Shown here: positions 1 to 11,277 of the stretch, in pieces
Position numbering within the stretch: the stretch's first letter is position 1
How the letters are laid out: each line of letters opens with the position of its first letter
Assembly: GCF_000208745.1 (NCBI RefSeq)
Contig: NC_030858.1
Coordinates: 24,138,614 to 24,202,613, forward strand
Reading direction: 5' to 3'
Origin: Theobroma cacao
Lineage: Eukaryota; Streptophyta; Magnoliopsida; Malvales; Malvaceae
Length of the DNA: 64,000 nucleotides
Program-made: the position numbers and the translations under genes
Notes under the pieces: generated by a model
What the model was told of the DNA's origin: nothing
Databases searched by the model: none
The model's input: the letters and a program-made list of their open reading frames with translations, nothing else

Positions 1-512
1 CCCCTATACTCCGAAATGTACCGAAATCACATTATTTCTACTTTTCAACCTCAAATAACACTAATATTGATCAATATTAACCAAATGGAGCAAAAATCAA
101 TTTTTTTTAAATTTTCGTTTAGTCCTCTAGTGGCAAAATTATCATTTTGCCCTTGTACTCCAAAAATACCGGGAATCAAAATTTTTCAATGCTAAACATC
201 ATTTTATACTCCAATAATCATAATTATATTTCATATAATTATTCTTGGTCAAATGTGATCAAATCTTGGCTAGAAATCTCCATTTAGTTATCAAATGGTA
301 AAATGACCGTTTTGTCCATAATCGGTCAATTTTCCTGATGGACTCCAAACTAGACCTTCAACTCCGAATCATTATTCTAAGCCATTCTATGGGTTTCAAA
401 ATTTTCAATTTCCTTTTAAAATTTCTATTTGAACTAGTTCAAGGCTCGATTTAACTTAGTTGTACCATTCGGTACAATACCGTTTTTTAATCGAGCTTGA
501 CAGGGTCCCACA
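1..512 (-). repeat. 3' LTR (partial) of Tekay-like element A
   Basis: This is the right part of the 3' LTR of element A; the rest lies left of the window. It matches 7734-8145 almost base for base in the same orientation, which identifies the two as an LTR pair. On the minus strand the LTR begins TGTGGGACCC at position 512, directly after a purine tract. By eye the two copies differ at a modest number of sites, so the insertion is fairly recent compared with its neighbours. Confidence 0.9.
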
Positions 513-521
513 TTCTCCCCT
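513..521 (-). other. Polypurine tract of element A
   Basis: On the minus strand this reads AGGGGAGAA and abuts the TG of the 3' LTR. That is the expected place and composition of the plus-strand primer of an LTR retrotransposon. Confidence 0.85.
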
Positions 522-573
522 ACTAATAAAAATTCGATCCCCGAATTTAAACTCAATGTAGAGTGGGTTACCT

Positions 574-3337
574 TTACATATCGAAGAGGTGTGGATGTTT
601 TGTCCGCATGTCATCCTCAGCTTCCCACGTTACCTCCTTGCTAGTGTGATTCCGCCACAACACTTTCATTGAGGCTACATCCTTTGAACGGAGCTTTTTA
701 ACTTGCCTATCAAGAATAGCTATCGGTTGTTCCTCATAGGTTGATCATCTTGCAACTGAATGGTTTCATACCGTATTACATGTGTTGGATCTGGGTTGTA
801 CTTCCTAAGCATGGACACATGAAACACGATATGGATATTCAAAAGGTCTGGCGGTAATGCTAAACGATATGCCACTGCTCTAACCCTTTCTAAGATCTCA
901 AAGGGTCCTATATAACGAGGACTTAACTTCCCTTTCTTGCCAAACCTCATTACCCCTTTAGTTGGCGAAACTTTCAAAAATACATGATCTCCTACTTGGA
1001 ACTCCAAGTCTCTCCGTCGGTTATCAACATATGACTTTTGTCTACTTTGTGTTGTTAACATCCTCTGACGGATCATGCGTATTTTCTCAGTGGCATCCTG
1101 CACCAACTCAGGCCCCAAAAGTTTCCTTTCTCCTACCTCTAGCCATCCAATGGGTGACCTACATCTCCGTCCATATAATGCCTCAAATGGTGCCATTTGG
1201 ATGCTAGTTTGGAAACTGTTGTTGTAGGCAAATTCCACTAAGGGTAGATATTGCTCCCACCTGACACCAAGGTCTATCACACAAGCCCTCAACATATCCT
1301 CCAATGTCTGTATGGTCCGTTCAGACTGTCCATCAATCTGAGGGTGGAAAGCTGTGCTGAAATCCAACTTAGTGCCCAATACTTCTTGCAACTTTCCCCA
1401 AAACCTACTAGTAAACTGAGCTCCTCTGTCAAATGCTATAGAAATGGGAATACCATGTAGTCGTACTATCTCATCCATATAAACTCGAGCGTATTGGGCA
1501 GCCCCGTAAGTAGTCTTAACAGGAAGAAAATGAGCCGAATTTGTTAACCGGTCTACTACTATCCAAATTGAATCATATCCCCCATTGGTTCGAGGTAAAC
1601 TTGTTACAAAGTCCGTAGCAATATGTTCCCACTTCCACTCGGGTATTGGTAATGGCTGTAGTAGCCCTGCAGGCTTTTGATGCTCAGCCTTAACCTGCTG
1701 ACAAACCAAACACTTGGAGACAAACTCAGCTACATCTCTCTTAAGTCCTTCCCACCAATACACCTCTTTCAAATCTTGATACATCTTTGTAGCCCCTGGA
1801 TGTACCACATAAGCTGCCATGTGAGCTTCCTCCAATATTTCTCTCCTCAACCCGTCACCATCAGGCACATAAAGTCTGGTTCCATACCTCAACACTCCAT
1901 CTGTGCCTTTAGTAAACATTTTTCCTTTCCTACCCTGAGGATCCTCTAAGGCCTTAATCACAAACTCATCTTTACTTTGTGCTTCTTTAATCTTGTCCAT
2001 TAAAATAGGCCTCACTCTAAAGTGTGCTAGCAAAGCATTTGTCTCCGCAACTTCCAAACGCACACCTATGTCTCCCAAGCTATGGATCTCTCTAACCAAA
2101 GATCTCCTACCAATGGAAATATGTGCCAAGCTTCCCATTGATTTTCGACTCAAGGCATCCGCCACTACATTGGCCTTACCGGGATGATAAAGAATAGTAC
2201 AATCATAATCCTTTAGCAACTCCATCCATCTACGTTGCCGTAAGTTAAGATCCCTCTGCTGAAATATATACTTCAGACTTTTGTGGTCCGTGTATATCTC
2301 GCAAGTCTCACCATACAAGTAATGTCTCCAAATCTTTAAGGCAAACACGATTGCTGCCATTTCCAAATCGTGTATGGGGTAATTCTGCTCATGCCTTTTA
2401 AGTTGCCTAGATGCATACGCAATCACCTTCCCATGTTGCATTAATACACATCCTAAACCAACCCCCGATGCATCACAAAACACCGTGTAACCCCCTGTGC
2501 CTTGCGGTAGGCTTAACACTGGAGCTGTGGTGAGACATGCCTTAAGCTTCTCAAAACTATTCTCACAAGCATCAGACCACTCAAATTTTGTATCTTTACG
2601 TGTCAGCTTAGTCAGAAGGGCAACTATTTTGGAGAAGTCCTTCACAAAACGACGATAATAGCCAGCTAAACCCACAAAGCTTCTAATCTCCATAACTGAT
2701 GTTGGCCTTGGCCATTTTTCCACTGCTTCAATTTTCTTTGAATCAACTTGTATCCCATCTTTAGATACCACATGCCCCAAGAATGCAACACTTTCGAGCC
2801 AAAACTCACACTTGGAGAACTTAGCATACAATCGATGTTTTCTCAAAATTTGGAGCACTATCTTAAGATGCTGCTCATGCTTTTCTCGGCTCTTTGAATG
2901 TATCAAGATGTCATCAATAAACACCACCAAAAACTTATCCAAATAAGGCTTGAACACTCGGTTCATCAGATCCATGAAGGCTGCAGGAGCATTCGTGAGC
3001 CCAAATGACATCACTAAGAACTCATAGTGCCCTATCTTGTTTGAAATGCGGTCTTGGGTGTATCGTCATTTCGGATTTTCAACTGATGGTACCCAGATCG
3101 TAGATCTATCTTAGAGAAACATTGTGCTCCTTGTAGTTGATCAAATAAATCATCTATCCTTGGGAGAGGATACTTATTCTTCACCGTCACTTCATTAAGT
3201 TGTCGATAATCAATGCACAGCCTAAGTGACCCATCTTTCTTCTTCACAAATAACACTGGTGCTCCCCATGGGGATACACTAGGACGGATGAAGCCTTTAT
3301 CCAACAATTCCTCTAATTGATCCTTAAGCTCTTTGAG
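574..3337 (-). pseudogene. Element A pol: RT, RNase H, integrase, chromodomain
   Basis: Ty3/gypsy pol of the Tekay/Del chromovirus type. In order on the minus strand: the RT start (DKGFIRPS and LCIDYRQLN) near 3300-3200, the RT active site FIDDIL near 2905-2930, RNase H with YTDHKSLKY near 2270-2300, the integrase zinc finger (H-H-C-C) near 1695-1830, the catalytic core with ATDF, FDRG and the GQSE glutamate, then the GPFEIL-type integrase C-terminus. A chromodomain (conserved LWRNHT and TWEAEDDM) follows at about 574-753, ending at a TAA at 574-576. Defects: an in-frame TAG near 3345 where gag-PR meets RT, a one-base loss near 3030, and another near 752 that puts the chromodomain in a different frame. 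Otherwise the frame is open for more than 760 codons, so decay is slight. Confidence 0.93.
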
Positions 3338-5457
3338 CTATATCGGTGCCATTTTATATGGGGGTATGGATATAGGTCTAGTGTCGGGAATTAAATCTAT
3401 GCAAAATTCAATCTCCCGCTCAGGAGGTAAACTTGGTAGCTCCTTAAGAAATACATCCACGAACTCCTTCACCACCGACACTTGACTTACATTTCCAACC
3501 TTCGCCTGAGTATCCCTTACAATAGCCAAGTAACCTATACAACCCTGTCGTATTAACCTTCTGGCAGAAATGACCGATATCAAATTGGTTGAAGCATTAC
3601 TCTTATCCTCCTGAATACTAAATGATGATTCACTGGGGAAATCAAATCTAACCAATTTATGATAACAGCCCACACTAGCATGACAGGGTGATAACCAATC
3701 CATCCCCAGGATCATATCAAAGTCTAAGGTGTCTAACACCACCAAATTCACCCAAGTGTCCTTGTCCTTGACTCGAACTACACAGTACTCATATTCCCAT
3801 TTGGCCATAAATATCTCCTTTAAAGGAGTAGACACTACTAATTGTTCCTCTCTCCTAACACGATCTCTACCCAACTGAGATGCAAAATATGGAGAGATAA
3901 AAGAATGAGTAGCACCAGTATCAAATAGTACCCGAGCATTCATATCACAAATTGAAAGAATACTTGAGACCATGGCATTGGATGTCTGGGCCTCCTGCTG
4001 TATTAAAGCAAACACCCTTGCCTGGCCTCTACCAATAGAACTCTGATGTCCGGACCCAGATGGGCTACCTTGAGAGGAAGTACCAACACCTCTACCCCTC
4101 AATCCACTAGCCTCCCGGCCAGATGAGGCAGCAACTGAAGGAGCAGACGAAGCTGGCTGGGTGGAACCACGAGCAGAATCTTGTGATTGATGAGCCCTCG
4201 GACAATCTCTCTTAATATGCCCAGGTTGACCGCACCCGAAACAAGTTCTTGTGGTAATGAAACATTGTCCACTATGTCGTCTCCCAAAAATATCACAAGG
4301 GTGGGTGACTTGACTACTCTGTCTCGAATCTTGTTGTCTCCTAACATTGAAAGTTCTCTGTCCTGTCCCAACACTAGCACTAGGCAGGTCACTTCTCTGT
4401 TGGGATAATCGTAAATCCCTCTGTGGACCCTGACCGTTAGAAGACAAACCACCACTACTGAAATCTCTCCGACCTTGATAACCCTCAATCTTGGCCCTCT
4501 TTGCCTTATCCCTCGCACCCTTACTCTCACTAGTCCTCATCTCAATGCGTTGAGCACAATCTACCGCTTCAAAGTAGGTTTTAAAATCTCGGGATGCCAC
4601 AGCCCTAAACAGTGGCTCTACTAGCCCATCCACAAACCTCTGAATCTTCATCTCCTCAGTGGAAACTAGGTAGAGAGCATACCGAGACAACTGCTTGAAC
4701 TTGATGTCGTACTCCGATACCGTCATACTCGAAGTCTGTACCAGAGTCTCAAACTCCCTAGCTCATGCATTACGTACACTGTGTGGTAAGAATCGGTTTA
4801 AAAAGGCTACACATAACTCACCCCAATTCAATTGTTCTGCATCTGTCAGTCTGCCTCTACATAGAGAACTATACCATTCCTACGCCACATCCTCTAATCG
4901 GAAAGTGACTAGCTCGACTGATCGGACACTAGAACATCCCAAAGCCTTACATATTTTCTCCATCTTATCTAAAAAGATCTGGGGCTTCTCTGATGCATCA
5001 GACCCTAAAAATGATGGAGGCTTAAGCTTTAGGAAATCGGGAAGAGAAATCTTTAAGTGAACCCTTTCCACCTCACGATATTGGCGATCGACCTGTCCTT
5101 AGGAGCTAGGAGATTCTTGTACTGTAGGTCTCCCTTCTACTACCCTTTGTATATCCTCCATAAAGGTTGCCATCATCTCTACAACCCGGTTAACTCCCTG
5201 TAGGCCTGCCGTCAAATCCTCAATAGTAATACCCCCAACTGGGTGTTTATCTACATCACCTGAGGACTATCTTCCTCTTGCCTACTCACAAGCGTATCCG
5301 ACCTCATCGGCCTAGTGACCGTACCACGTCTACCTCGACCTCTCTGGGTGGATGCCCGTGGTCTATTTACCATCTCAATGGGAGCATCTTGCTCCCCTAC
5401 CCGTCTTAAGGTGGCTCGTGTCTTAGGCAGCATTCTTACCAAGACAAGAGCAAACAC
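3338..5457 (-). pseudogene. Element A gag and protease
   Basis: Retrotransposon gag begins near 5430-5457 with MLPKTRATL, just inside the leader. The capsid-like part ([36 protein letters not shown]) lies at about 5070-4600. A zinc knuckle of C-X2-C-X4-H-X4-C form ([14 protein letters not shown]) lies near 4206-4247. The aspartic protease motif DTGATHSF lies near 3905-3925, followed by the spacer that leads into RT. Several stops interrupt the N-terminal half: near 5105, near 4885 (after VTFRLEDVA, probably a mutated tryptophan codon) and near 4765, plus one frameshift between 5251 and 5071. The last 462 codons, to 3338, are open. The product would have assembled particles and processed the polyprotein. 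Confidence 0.9.
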
Positions 5458-5642
5458 TTGTTATTAAACACATATTATAATCATACTTAAGGCAAAAGGT
5501 GGTTTCGAAGATAGGGAATCTATGCGGTCATTTGGTTGTAAAATGTGTCACGGTTCACACTTCACAACCGAAGTTCCCACATAAAAACCCGACACTCCGT
5601 TGGACCAACAAATGGAAATCCTAAAACCTAGACAAACCTAGG

Positions 5643-5654
5643 GCTCTGATACCA
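5643..5654 (-). other. Primer-binding site of element A
   Basis: On the minus strand this is TGGTATCAGAGC, complementary to the 3' end of plant initiator tRNA-Met. It is separated from the LTR end (TG at 5659-5660 on the plus strand) by four bases, as in elements B and D. Confidence 0.92.
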
Positions 5655-6366
5655 ACATTGTCACGACCCAAATTCCGGGCCATGACCGGCATATGGGTAC
5701 AATGGACGTAATCCACTAAACCTAAGCAAGCCTATTATTTATCTTACTTATAATTTCATCTACTATCTCTAAGTCATATTTCATAACTTTGAATCAAAAT
5801 AGTGACATACATTACCAACTCGTACTGGCATTACTCATTTAAAATTTACATTAAGTTCATCTAAATATAACAAAATAATACTCGACTTTCAGCGGAGGGA
5901 CTCGGATGAATATACAACTACTAAATGCCAAGACACCTACCAAAAGATGGACACAGGTCTACAAGGACACCTCGTCCTAATTATCGACTGCCTTGTGATC
6001 TGAAAACATGAATTTGAAAATGGTGAGTATAAACCCAGTGAGTGAACAAGGAAGGGAGCAAGCACAATTAGGGAGAATTTAAAATCATGATGCACTTGTT
6101 TCAAAACAATGCAATTTAGTTCATTCCTATTTAAAACCCCTCCAAACCCGAGAGTTTCTCGCTGCAACAAGCATGAATTTCGCTACAGCAAAAATGGAGC
6201 AGCAAGAAAAATATTTTTCCTCACTCAACAAAAAGCCATCTTGCTAAACTAATAAAATCAACATAAATTCATGAAAATTCTCAAAGTATAATGTGTCAAA
6301 ATTTACGTACATTACAACCATAAATCATTGCCCATCAATTTGCTATAACACACACATTTACATATG

Positions 6367-6470
6367 TATATATATATATATATAGTATATATATGTACGT
6401 ATATACCCATCATCATCATCTCACTAACCCATCATCATCATCACCAGCTCATCATCATCATCACCAGCCC
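6367..6470. repeat. TA microsatellite and CAT-rich tract in LTR of A
   Basis: A run of about 12 TA units (near 6367-6384) is followed by TATATATGTACG, then by stretches of CATCAT from 6405 to 6460, within the 5' LTR. Confidence 0.85.
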
Positions 6471-6471
6471 A

Positions 6472-6635
6472 TCGCACTCCCTACTCGCACATTGCTGGGT
6501 CATCACCGGGTTATGCGCACTCCCTACCCACACATAACCGGGTCATCACCGGGTTATGCGTACTCCTTACTCGCACATAACCAGGTCATCCTCGGCTTAT
6601 GCGCACTCCCTACTCGCACATAGCCGAGTCAACAT
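6472..6635 (-). repeat. 43-bp tandem repeat forming hairpins in LTR of A
   Basis: Four units start at about 6472, 6515, 6558 and 6601, a period of 43 bases. Each holds a nearly constant loop ACTCCCTACTC between arms that can pair. The arms differ between units but stay largely complementary: ACCAGC (6463-6468) with GCTGGGT (6494-6500); ACCGGGTTATG (6505-6515) with CATAACCGGGT (6533-6543); the same left arm (6548-6558) with CATAACCAGGT (6576-6586); CTCGGCTTATG (6591-6601) with CATAGCCGAG (6619-6628). The array lies about 220 bases before the assembly gap. Confidence 0.8.
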
Positions 6636-6852
6636 AATTACACAACATTATATTCAAGCATATATGTATATCAACATAATGCAGCCACATAGAAATCCAT
6701 AATAACCACATTTCATAACATAAACCTTTTCTCAAAAGCTTGTTCCCAAGGCATTCATTTTCATGAAAAATTGCATAAAATCATTCAAACACTTTGTTCA
6801 AAACAGTCATATTCCCAAAACAATTTTGATAGGCAGTCCACTCACAGGTGTC

Positions 6853-7733
6853 NNNNNNNNNNNNNNNNNNNNNNNNNNNNNNNNNNNNNNNNNNNNNNNN
6901 NNNNNNNNNNNNNNNNNNNNNNNNNNNNNNNNNNNNNNNNNNNNNNNNNNNNNNNNNNNNNNNNNNNNNNNNNNNNNNNNNNNNNNNNNNNNNNNNNNNN
7001 NNNNNNNNNNNNNNNNNNNNNNNNNNNNNNNNNNNNNNNNNNNNNNNNNNNNNNNNNNNNNNNNNNNNNNNNNNNNNNNNNNNNNNNNNNNNNNNNNNNN
7101 NNNNNNNNNNNNNNNNNNNNNNNNNNNNNNNNNNNNNNNNNNNNNNNNNNNNNNNNNNNNNNNNNNNNNNNNNNNNNNNNNNNNNNNNNNNNNNNNNNNN
7201 NNNNNNNNNNNNNNNNNNNNNNNNNNNNNNNNNNNNNNNNNNNNNNNNNNNNNNNNNNNNNNNNNNNNNNNNNNNNNNNNNNNNNNNNNNNNNNNNNNNN
7301 NNNNNNNNNNNNNNNNNNNNNNNNNNNNNNNNNNNNNNNNNNNNNNNNNNNNNNNNNNNNNNNNNNNNNNNNNNNNNNNNNNNNNNNNNNNNNNNNNNNN
7401 NNNNNNNNNNNNNNNNNNNNNNNNNNNNNNNNNNNNNNNNNNNNNNNNNNNNNNNNNNNNNNNNNNNNNNNNNNNNNNNNNNNNNNNNNNNNNNNNNNNN
7501 NNNNNNNNNNNNNNNNNNNNNNNNNNNNNNNNNNNNNNNNNNNNNNNNNNNNNNNNNNNNNNNNNNNNNNNNNNNNNNNNNNNNNNNNNNNNNNNNNNNN
7601 NNNNNNNNNNNNNNNNNNNNNNNNNNNNNNNNNNNNNNNNNNNNNNNNNNNNNNNNNNNNNNNNNNNNNNNNNNNNNNNNNNNNNNNNNNNNNNNNNNNN
7701 NNNNNNNNNNNNNNNNNNNNNNNNNNNNNNNNN
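6853..7733. other. Assembly gap (881 N)
   Basis: A run of unknown bases inside the 5' LTR of element A. Any open frame crossing it is an artefact. Confidence 0.99.
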
Positions 7734-8145
7734 TTTTTTAAAAATTTTCGTTTAGTCCTCTAGTGGCAAAATTACTATTTTGCCCTTGTACTCCAAAATA
7801 CCAAGAATCATAATTTTTCACTGCTAAACATCATTTCATACTCCAATAATCATAATTATAATTCATGATAATTATTCTTGGTCAAATGTGATCAAATCTT
7901 GGCTAGAAATCTCCATTTAATCATCAAATGGTAAAATGACCGTTTTGTCCCTAATCGGTCAATTTTCCTGATGGACTCTAAACTGGACCTTGAACTCCGA
8001 ATCACTATTCTAAGCCATTCTGTGGGTTTCAAAATTTTCAATTTCCTCTTAGAATTTCTATTTGAACTAGTTCAAGGCTCGATTTAACTTAGTTGTACCA
8101 CTCGGTACAATACCGTCTTTTAATCGAGCTTGACAAGGTCTCACA

Positions 8146-10372
8146 TGAAGTCTATGACACAAGCTCTGAACATATTTTCTAGTGTCTGAATAGTCCTCTC
8201 AGACTGTCCATCTGTCTGTGGATGGAAAGTAGTGCTAAAATTTAACCTTGTTCACAAAGCCTTTTGAACTTTTCCTCAATACCCATCGATAACTTATATG
8301 CCCTAATCTAACACTATGGTAACTAGGATTCCGTGCAATCGCATTATCTCATCAATGTATAGCTTAGCATATTATGCCACTCCATAAGTGCTCTTTACTG
8401 GTAGAATATATGCAGACTTTGTCAACCTATCTACAATCACTGAAATAGAATCACATCCCATACTCGTATAGGGTAGTCTAGTCACAAAATCCATAAAAAT
8501 ATGTTCCCACTTCCACTCGGGAATAGGTAAAGGTTAATAATCTAGCAGGCCTCTGATGCTCTACCTTAACTTGGTGGCACATTAGACACTTGGTCACATA
8601 CTCAACCATATCTCTCTTAAGGCCTTCCCACCAGTATATCTCCCTTAAGTCATGGTACATCTTGGGGGTGCCTAGATGAACAACATATGCTGCCACATGG
8701 GCCTCTTTTAAAATCTTCCATCTTAAATCATCAATATCTGAGACATACACTTTAGTTCCATATCTAAGTAATCCGTCAATGCTTTTAGTAAACAATCGTC
8801 TTTTCCTCCCTTGAAGATCCTCCAAAGCCTTAGCCACAAAATCATCCTTGTCTTGTGCTTCCTTGATTCAATCCATCAACATTAGTCTCACTCTAAAGTG
8901 GGCTAATAATGCCTCAATATCATTAACCTCAAATCGGATGCCCATATCACCCAACTAGTGCATACTTTGCACTAATGATCTCTTCCCAATTGTGATGTGA
9001 GTTAAACTCCTCATAGATTTTCGGCTCAAGGATTTAGCCACCACATTAGCTTTGCCAGGATCATACAATATGATGCAGTCATAATCCTTAAGCAACTCCA
9101 TCCATCAACGTTGCCTAAGGTTGAAATCCCTTTACTAAAAAAAATGTACTTGAGACTTTTATGATCCATATAAATCGCACAAGTCTTACCATATAGATAA
9201 TGCCTCAAAATCTTCAAGGCAAAGACTATAGCTGCCATCTCTAAATCATGTGTAGGGTAATTTTGTTCATGTTTCTTGAGTTGTCAAGACACACACGTAA
9301 TCACATTACCATGTTGAGTGAAAACACACCCAAGTCCTACTCATGATGCATCACAATAAACTGTGTAGCCCCCTGAACGACAAGGTAAACTCAACACAGG
9401 AGTTGTGGTAAGTAAAGTCTTGAGTTTCTCAAAGCTCTCTTCACATGCATCTGTCCATATAAACTTGACACCTTTTTGGGTCAATTTAGTCATAGGAGCA
9501 ACAATCTCAGAGAAATCCTTAACAAATCTCTTATAGTATCTAACCAATCCCAAGAAACTTTGTATTTCAATCACTGAAGTAGGCCTTGGCCATTTCTTTA
9601 CTACCTCAATCTTCTTTGGGCCTACCATCATGCCATCCTTAGATACTATGTGACCCAAGAAGCTAACACTATTAAGCCAAAACTCACAGTAAGAGAACTT
9701 GGCATATAATTGGTTTTTCCTCAAAGTTTGTAGCACAATTATTAAGTGCTGCTCATGTTCCTTTCTACTCCTTGAGTATACCAAGATATCATTAATGAAC
9801 ACAACCACAAATTTATCCAAATATGGTTTGAATATCTGTTCATCATATTCATAAAAGCTACAAGGGCTTTAGTTAAACCAAATGATATAACAAAAAACTC
9901 ATAATAACTATACTACGTGCAAAAAGCAGACTTAGGTATGTTGCCACCTTAATCCTCAACTGGTGGTACCTCGATCGCAAATCAATCTTCGAAAAACACT
10001 TGGGCCTTTGAAATTGATCAAACAAGTCATCAATATGTGGGAGAGGGTACTTGTTCTTGATGGTCACTTTGTTCAATTGTTTGTAGTCGATATAAAGTCT
10101 CATCGATATGTTTTTTTCTTCACAAACAATATCGGTGCATCCTATGCTGAGAAACTAAGGCCTATGAAACCTTTGTTTGACAAGTCTTCTAACTGGTCCT
10201 TAAGCTCTGCTAGTGCCATCCGGTAGAATAGTATAGATATCGGATTAGTGTCCTGCACCATGTCAATACAAAATTCTATCTCTCTTTCTAGAGGTAATCC
10301 AAGTAACTCTTTTGAGAACACATCAACATATTGTCCCACAATTGGCACATCTAACACATTACCAACATTCAC
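8146..10372 (-). pseudogene. Element B pol fragment (RT, RNase H, integrase N-terminal half)
   Basis: Recognisable pieces are RT ([10 protein letters not shown] near 10100, VVFINDILVYS near 9780-9805), a thumb/connection segment (LGLVRYYKRFVKDFS), RNase H (YMDHKSLKY near 9150-9170) and the integrase zinc-finger region (HLGTPKMYHDL and CLMCHQVK, 8570-8720). The RT box reads FINDIL instead of FIDDIL, so one catalytic aspartate is replaced by asparagine. Multiple stops and frameshifts separate the pieces. The integrase is cut at 8146 by the insertion of element A. Confidence 0.88.
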
Positions 10373-11277
10373 CTAGGTATCCAAGACGGTTGCCAAAAAC
10401 CCTTGGCATCCGTGTCTCATGAATTTAATGGCGGTTATGGTCGACACCACACTACTCAAAGCCATGTTGCAATCTCCCTAAATATACAATGGTGTCTCTC
10501 TAGGGTACTCAAACTTTACCTTCTTATGGTGGCAATCCACACTAGCATAGTCGGAGGATAACCAATTCATCCCAAGAATCACATCAAACTCTAGCATATA
10601 TATCAATACTAAATTAGCTTGAGTTTCTTTCTCCTTAACTCGAACCACGCAAGTTCTATACTCGTACCTCGCCACAAACACCATTCTCATGAATGTGGAA
10701 ACTATTAAATCTTGCTCCTTTTTGGAGCGTTCTATACCCAACATAGATGTAAAGTATGGGGAAACAAATGAATGTGTAACACCAAAATCATACAACATAC
10801 TACATCAATAGAACATATAGGTAAAATACTTGAGACAACTGCATTGGATGCTTGTGCATCTTGTGGGGTTAATGCATAAACCCTAGCCTATCCTCGACTA
10901 GTTGTACCCTAAGCTCCAAGTCCAGATGCTCTACCTTGAGTGGTGTTACCAGTACCTTTACCCCTAGCTCCTGTAACATCTCTGATCAGTTGTGCGGCAA
11001 TAAAAGCACCCGCTATAGTTAGTTGAGCAGGTTTCTCTAACTGTCGATCCGTCAAGATAGTTCTTTACCACATGTCCAAGCAAACCACAACCATAACAAG
11101 ATAATGTACCTTTTTGGTATTGACCTCGATACCTCTTATTACAAGTAAAGCATAATGAAGGGGACTAATGATCTTACCCAGAACTCTGCTGTTTGGGTGG
11201 CCTACCGTCCCTTCTGTCTCTACTATCATCACCACCATTGAAACTATTCCCCAGTTAGAGAGACTGAGTATCTCTAG
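10373..11277 (-). pseudogene. Element B protease and C-terminal gag
   Basis: A protease-like segment at 10478-10798 has FGVTHSFVSPYF where the active site DTGATHSF would be expected, so the catalytic Asp-Thr-Gly is lost. It is followed by a downstream spacer, VILGMNWLSSDYASV, typical of Tekay gag-pol. The segment 10800-11277 holds degraded gag C-terminus and zinc-knuckle remnants. The sequence stops at 11277, where solo LTR S1 begins, and gag continues at 14074. Confidence 0.78.

Larger units (their letters stand above)
5659..8145 (-). repeat. 5' LTR of element A, interrupted by an assembly gap
   Basis: Read on the plus strand it runs from TGTCACGACCC at 5659 to CTCACA at 8145, so in element sense it starts TGTGAG and ends GTGACA. 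The part after the gap matches 108-512. The LTR contains a TA microsatellite, a CAT-rich tract and a 43-bp tandem hairpin array. With 881 N included it spans 2487 bases; the true length depends on the gap. The base pairs after 8145 belong to the integrase region of element B, so this is the upstream insertion boundary of A in element sense. Confidence 0.9.

Noticed and set aside
5643..5654. tRNA gene fragment
   Set aside because: It is only the 12-base primer site complementary to tRNA-Met; no cloverleaf is present here or at the other primer sites.
6472..6635. Possible CRISPR array
   Set aside because: Units are contiguous 43-bp tandem repeats with no unique spacers, in a plant LTR.
6763..7763. 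Long open frames across 6853-7733 and 49805-50490
   Set aside because: They consist of unknown bases and are artefacts of the gaps.
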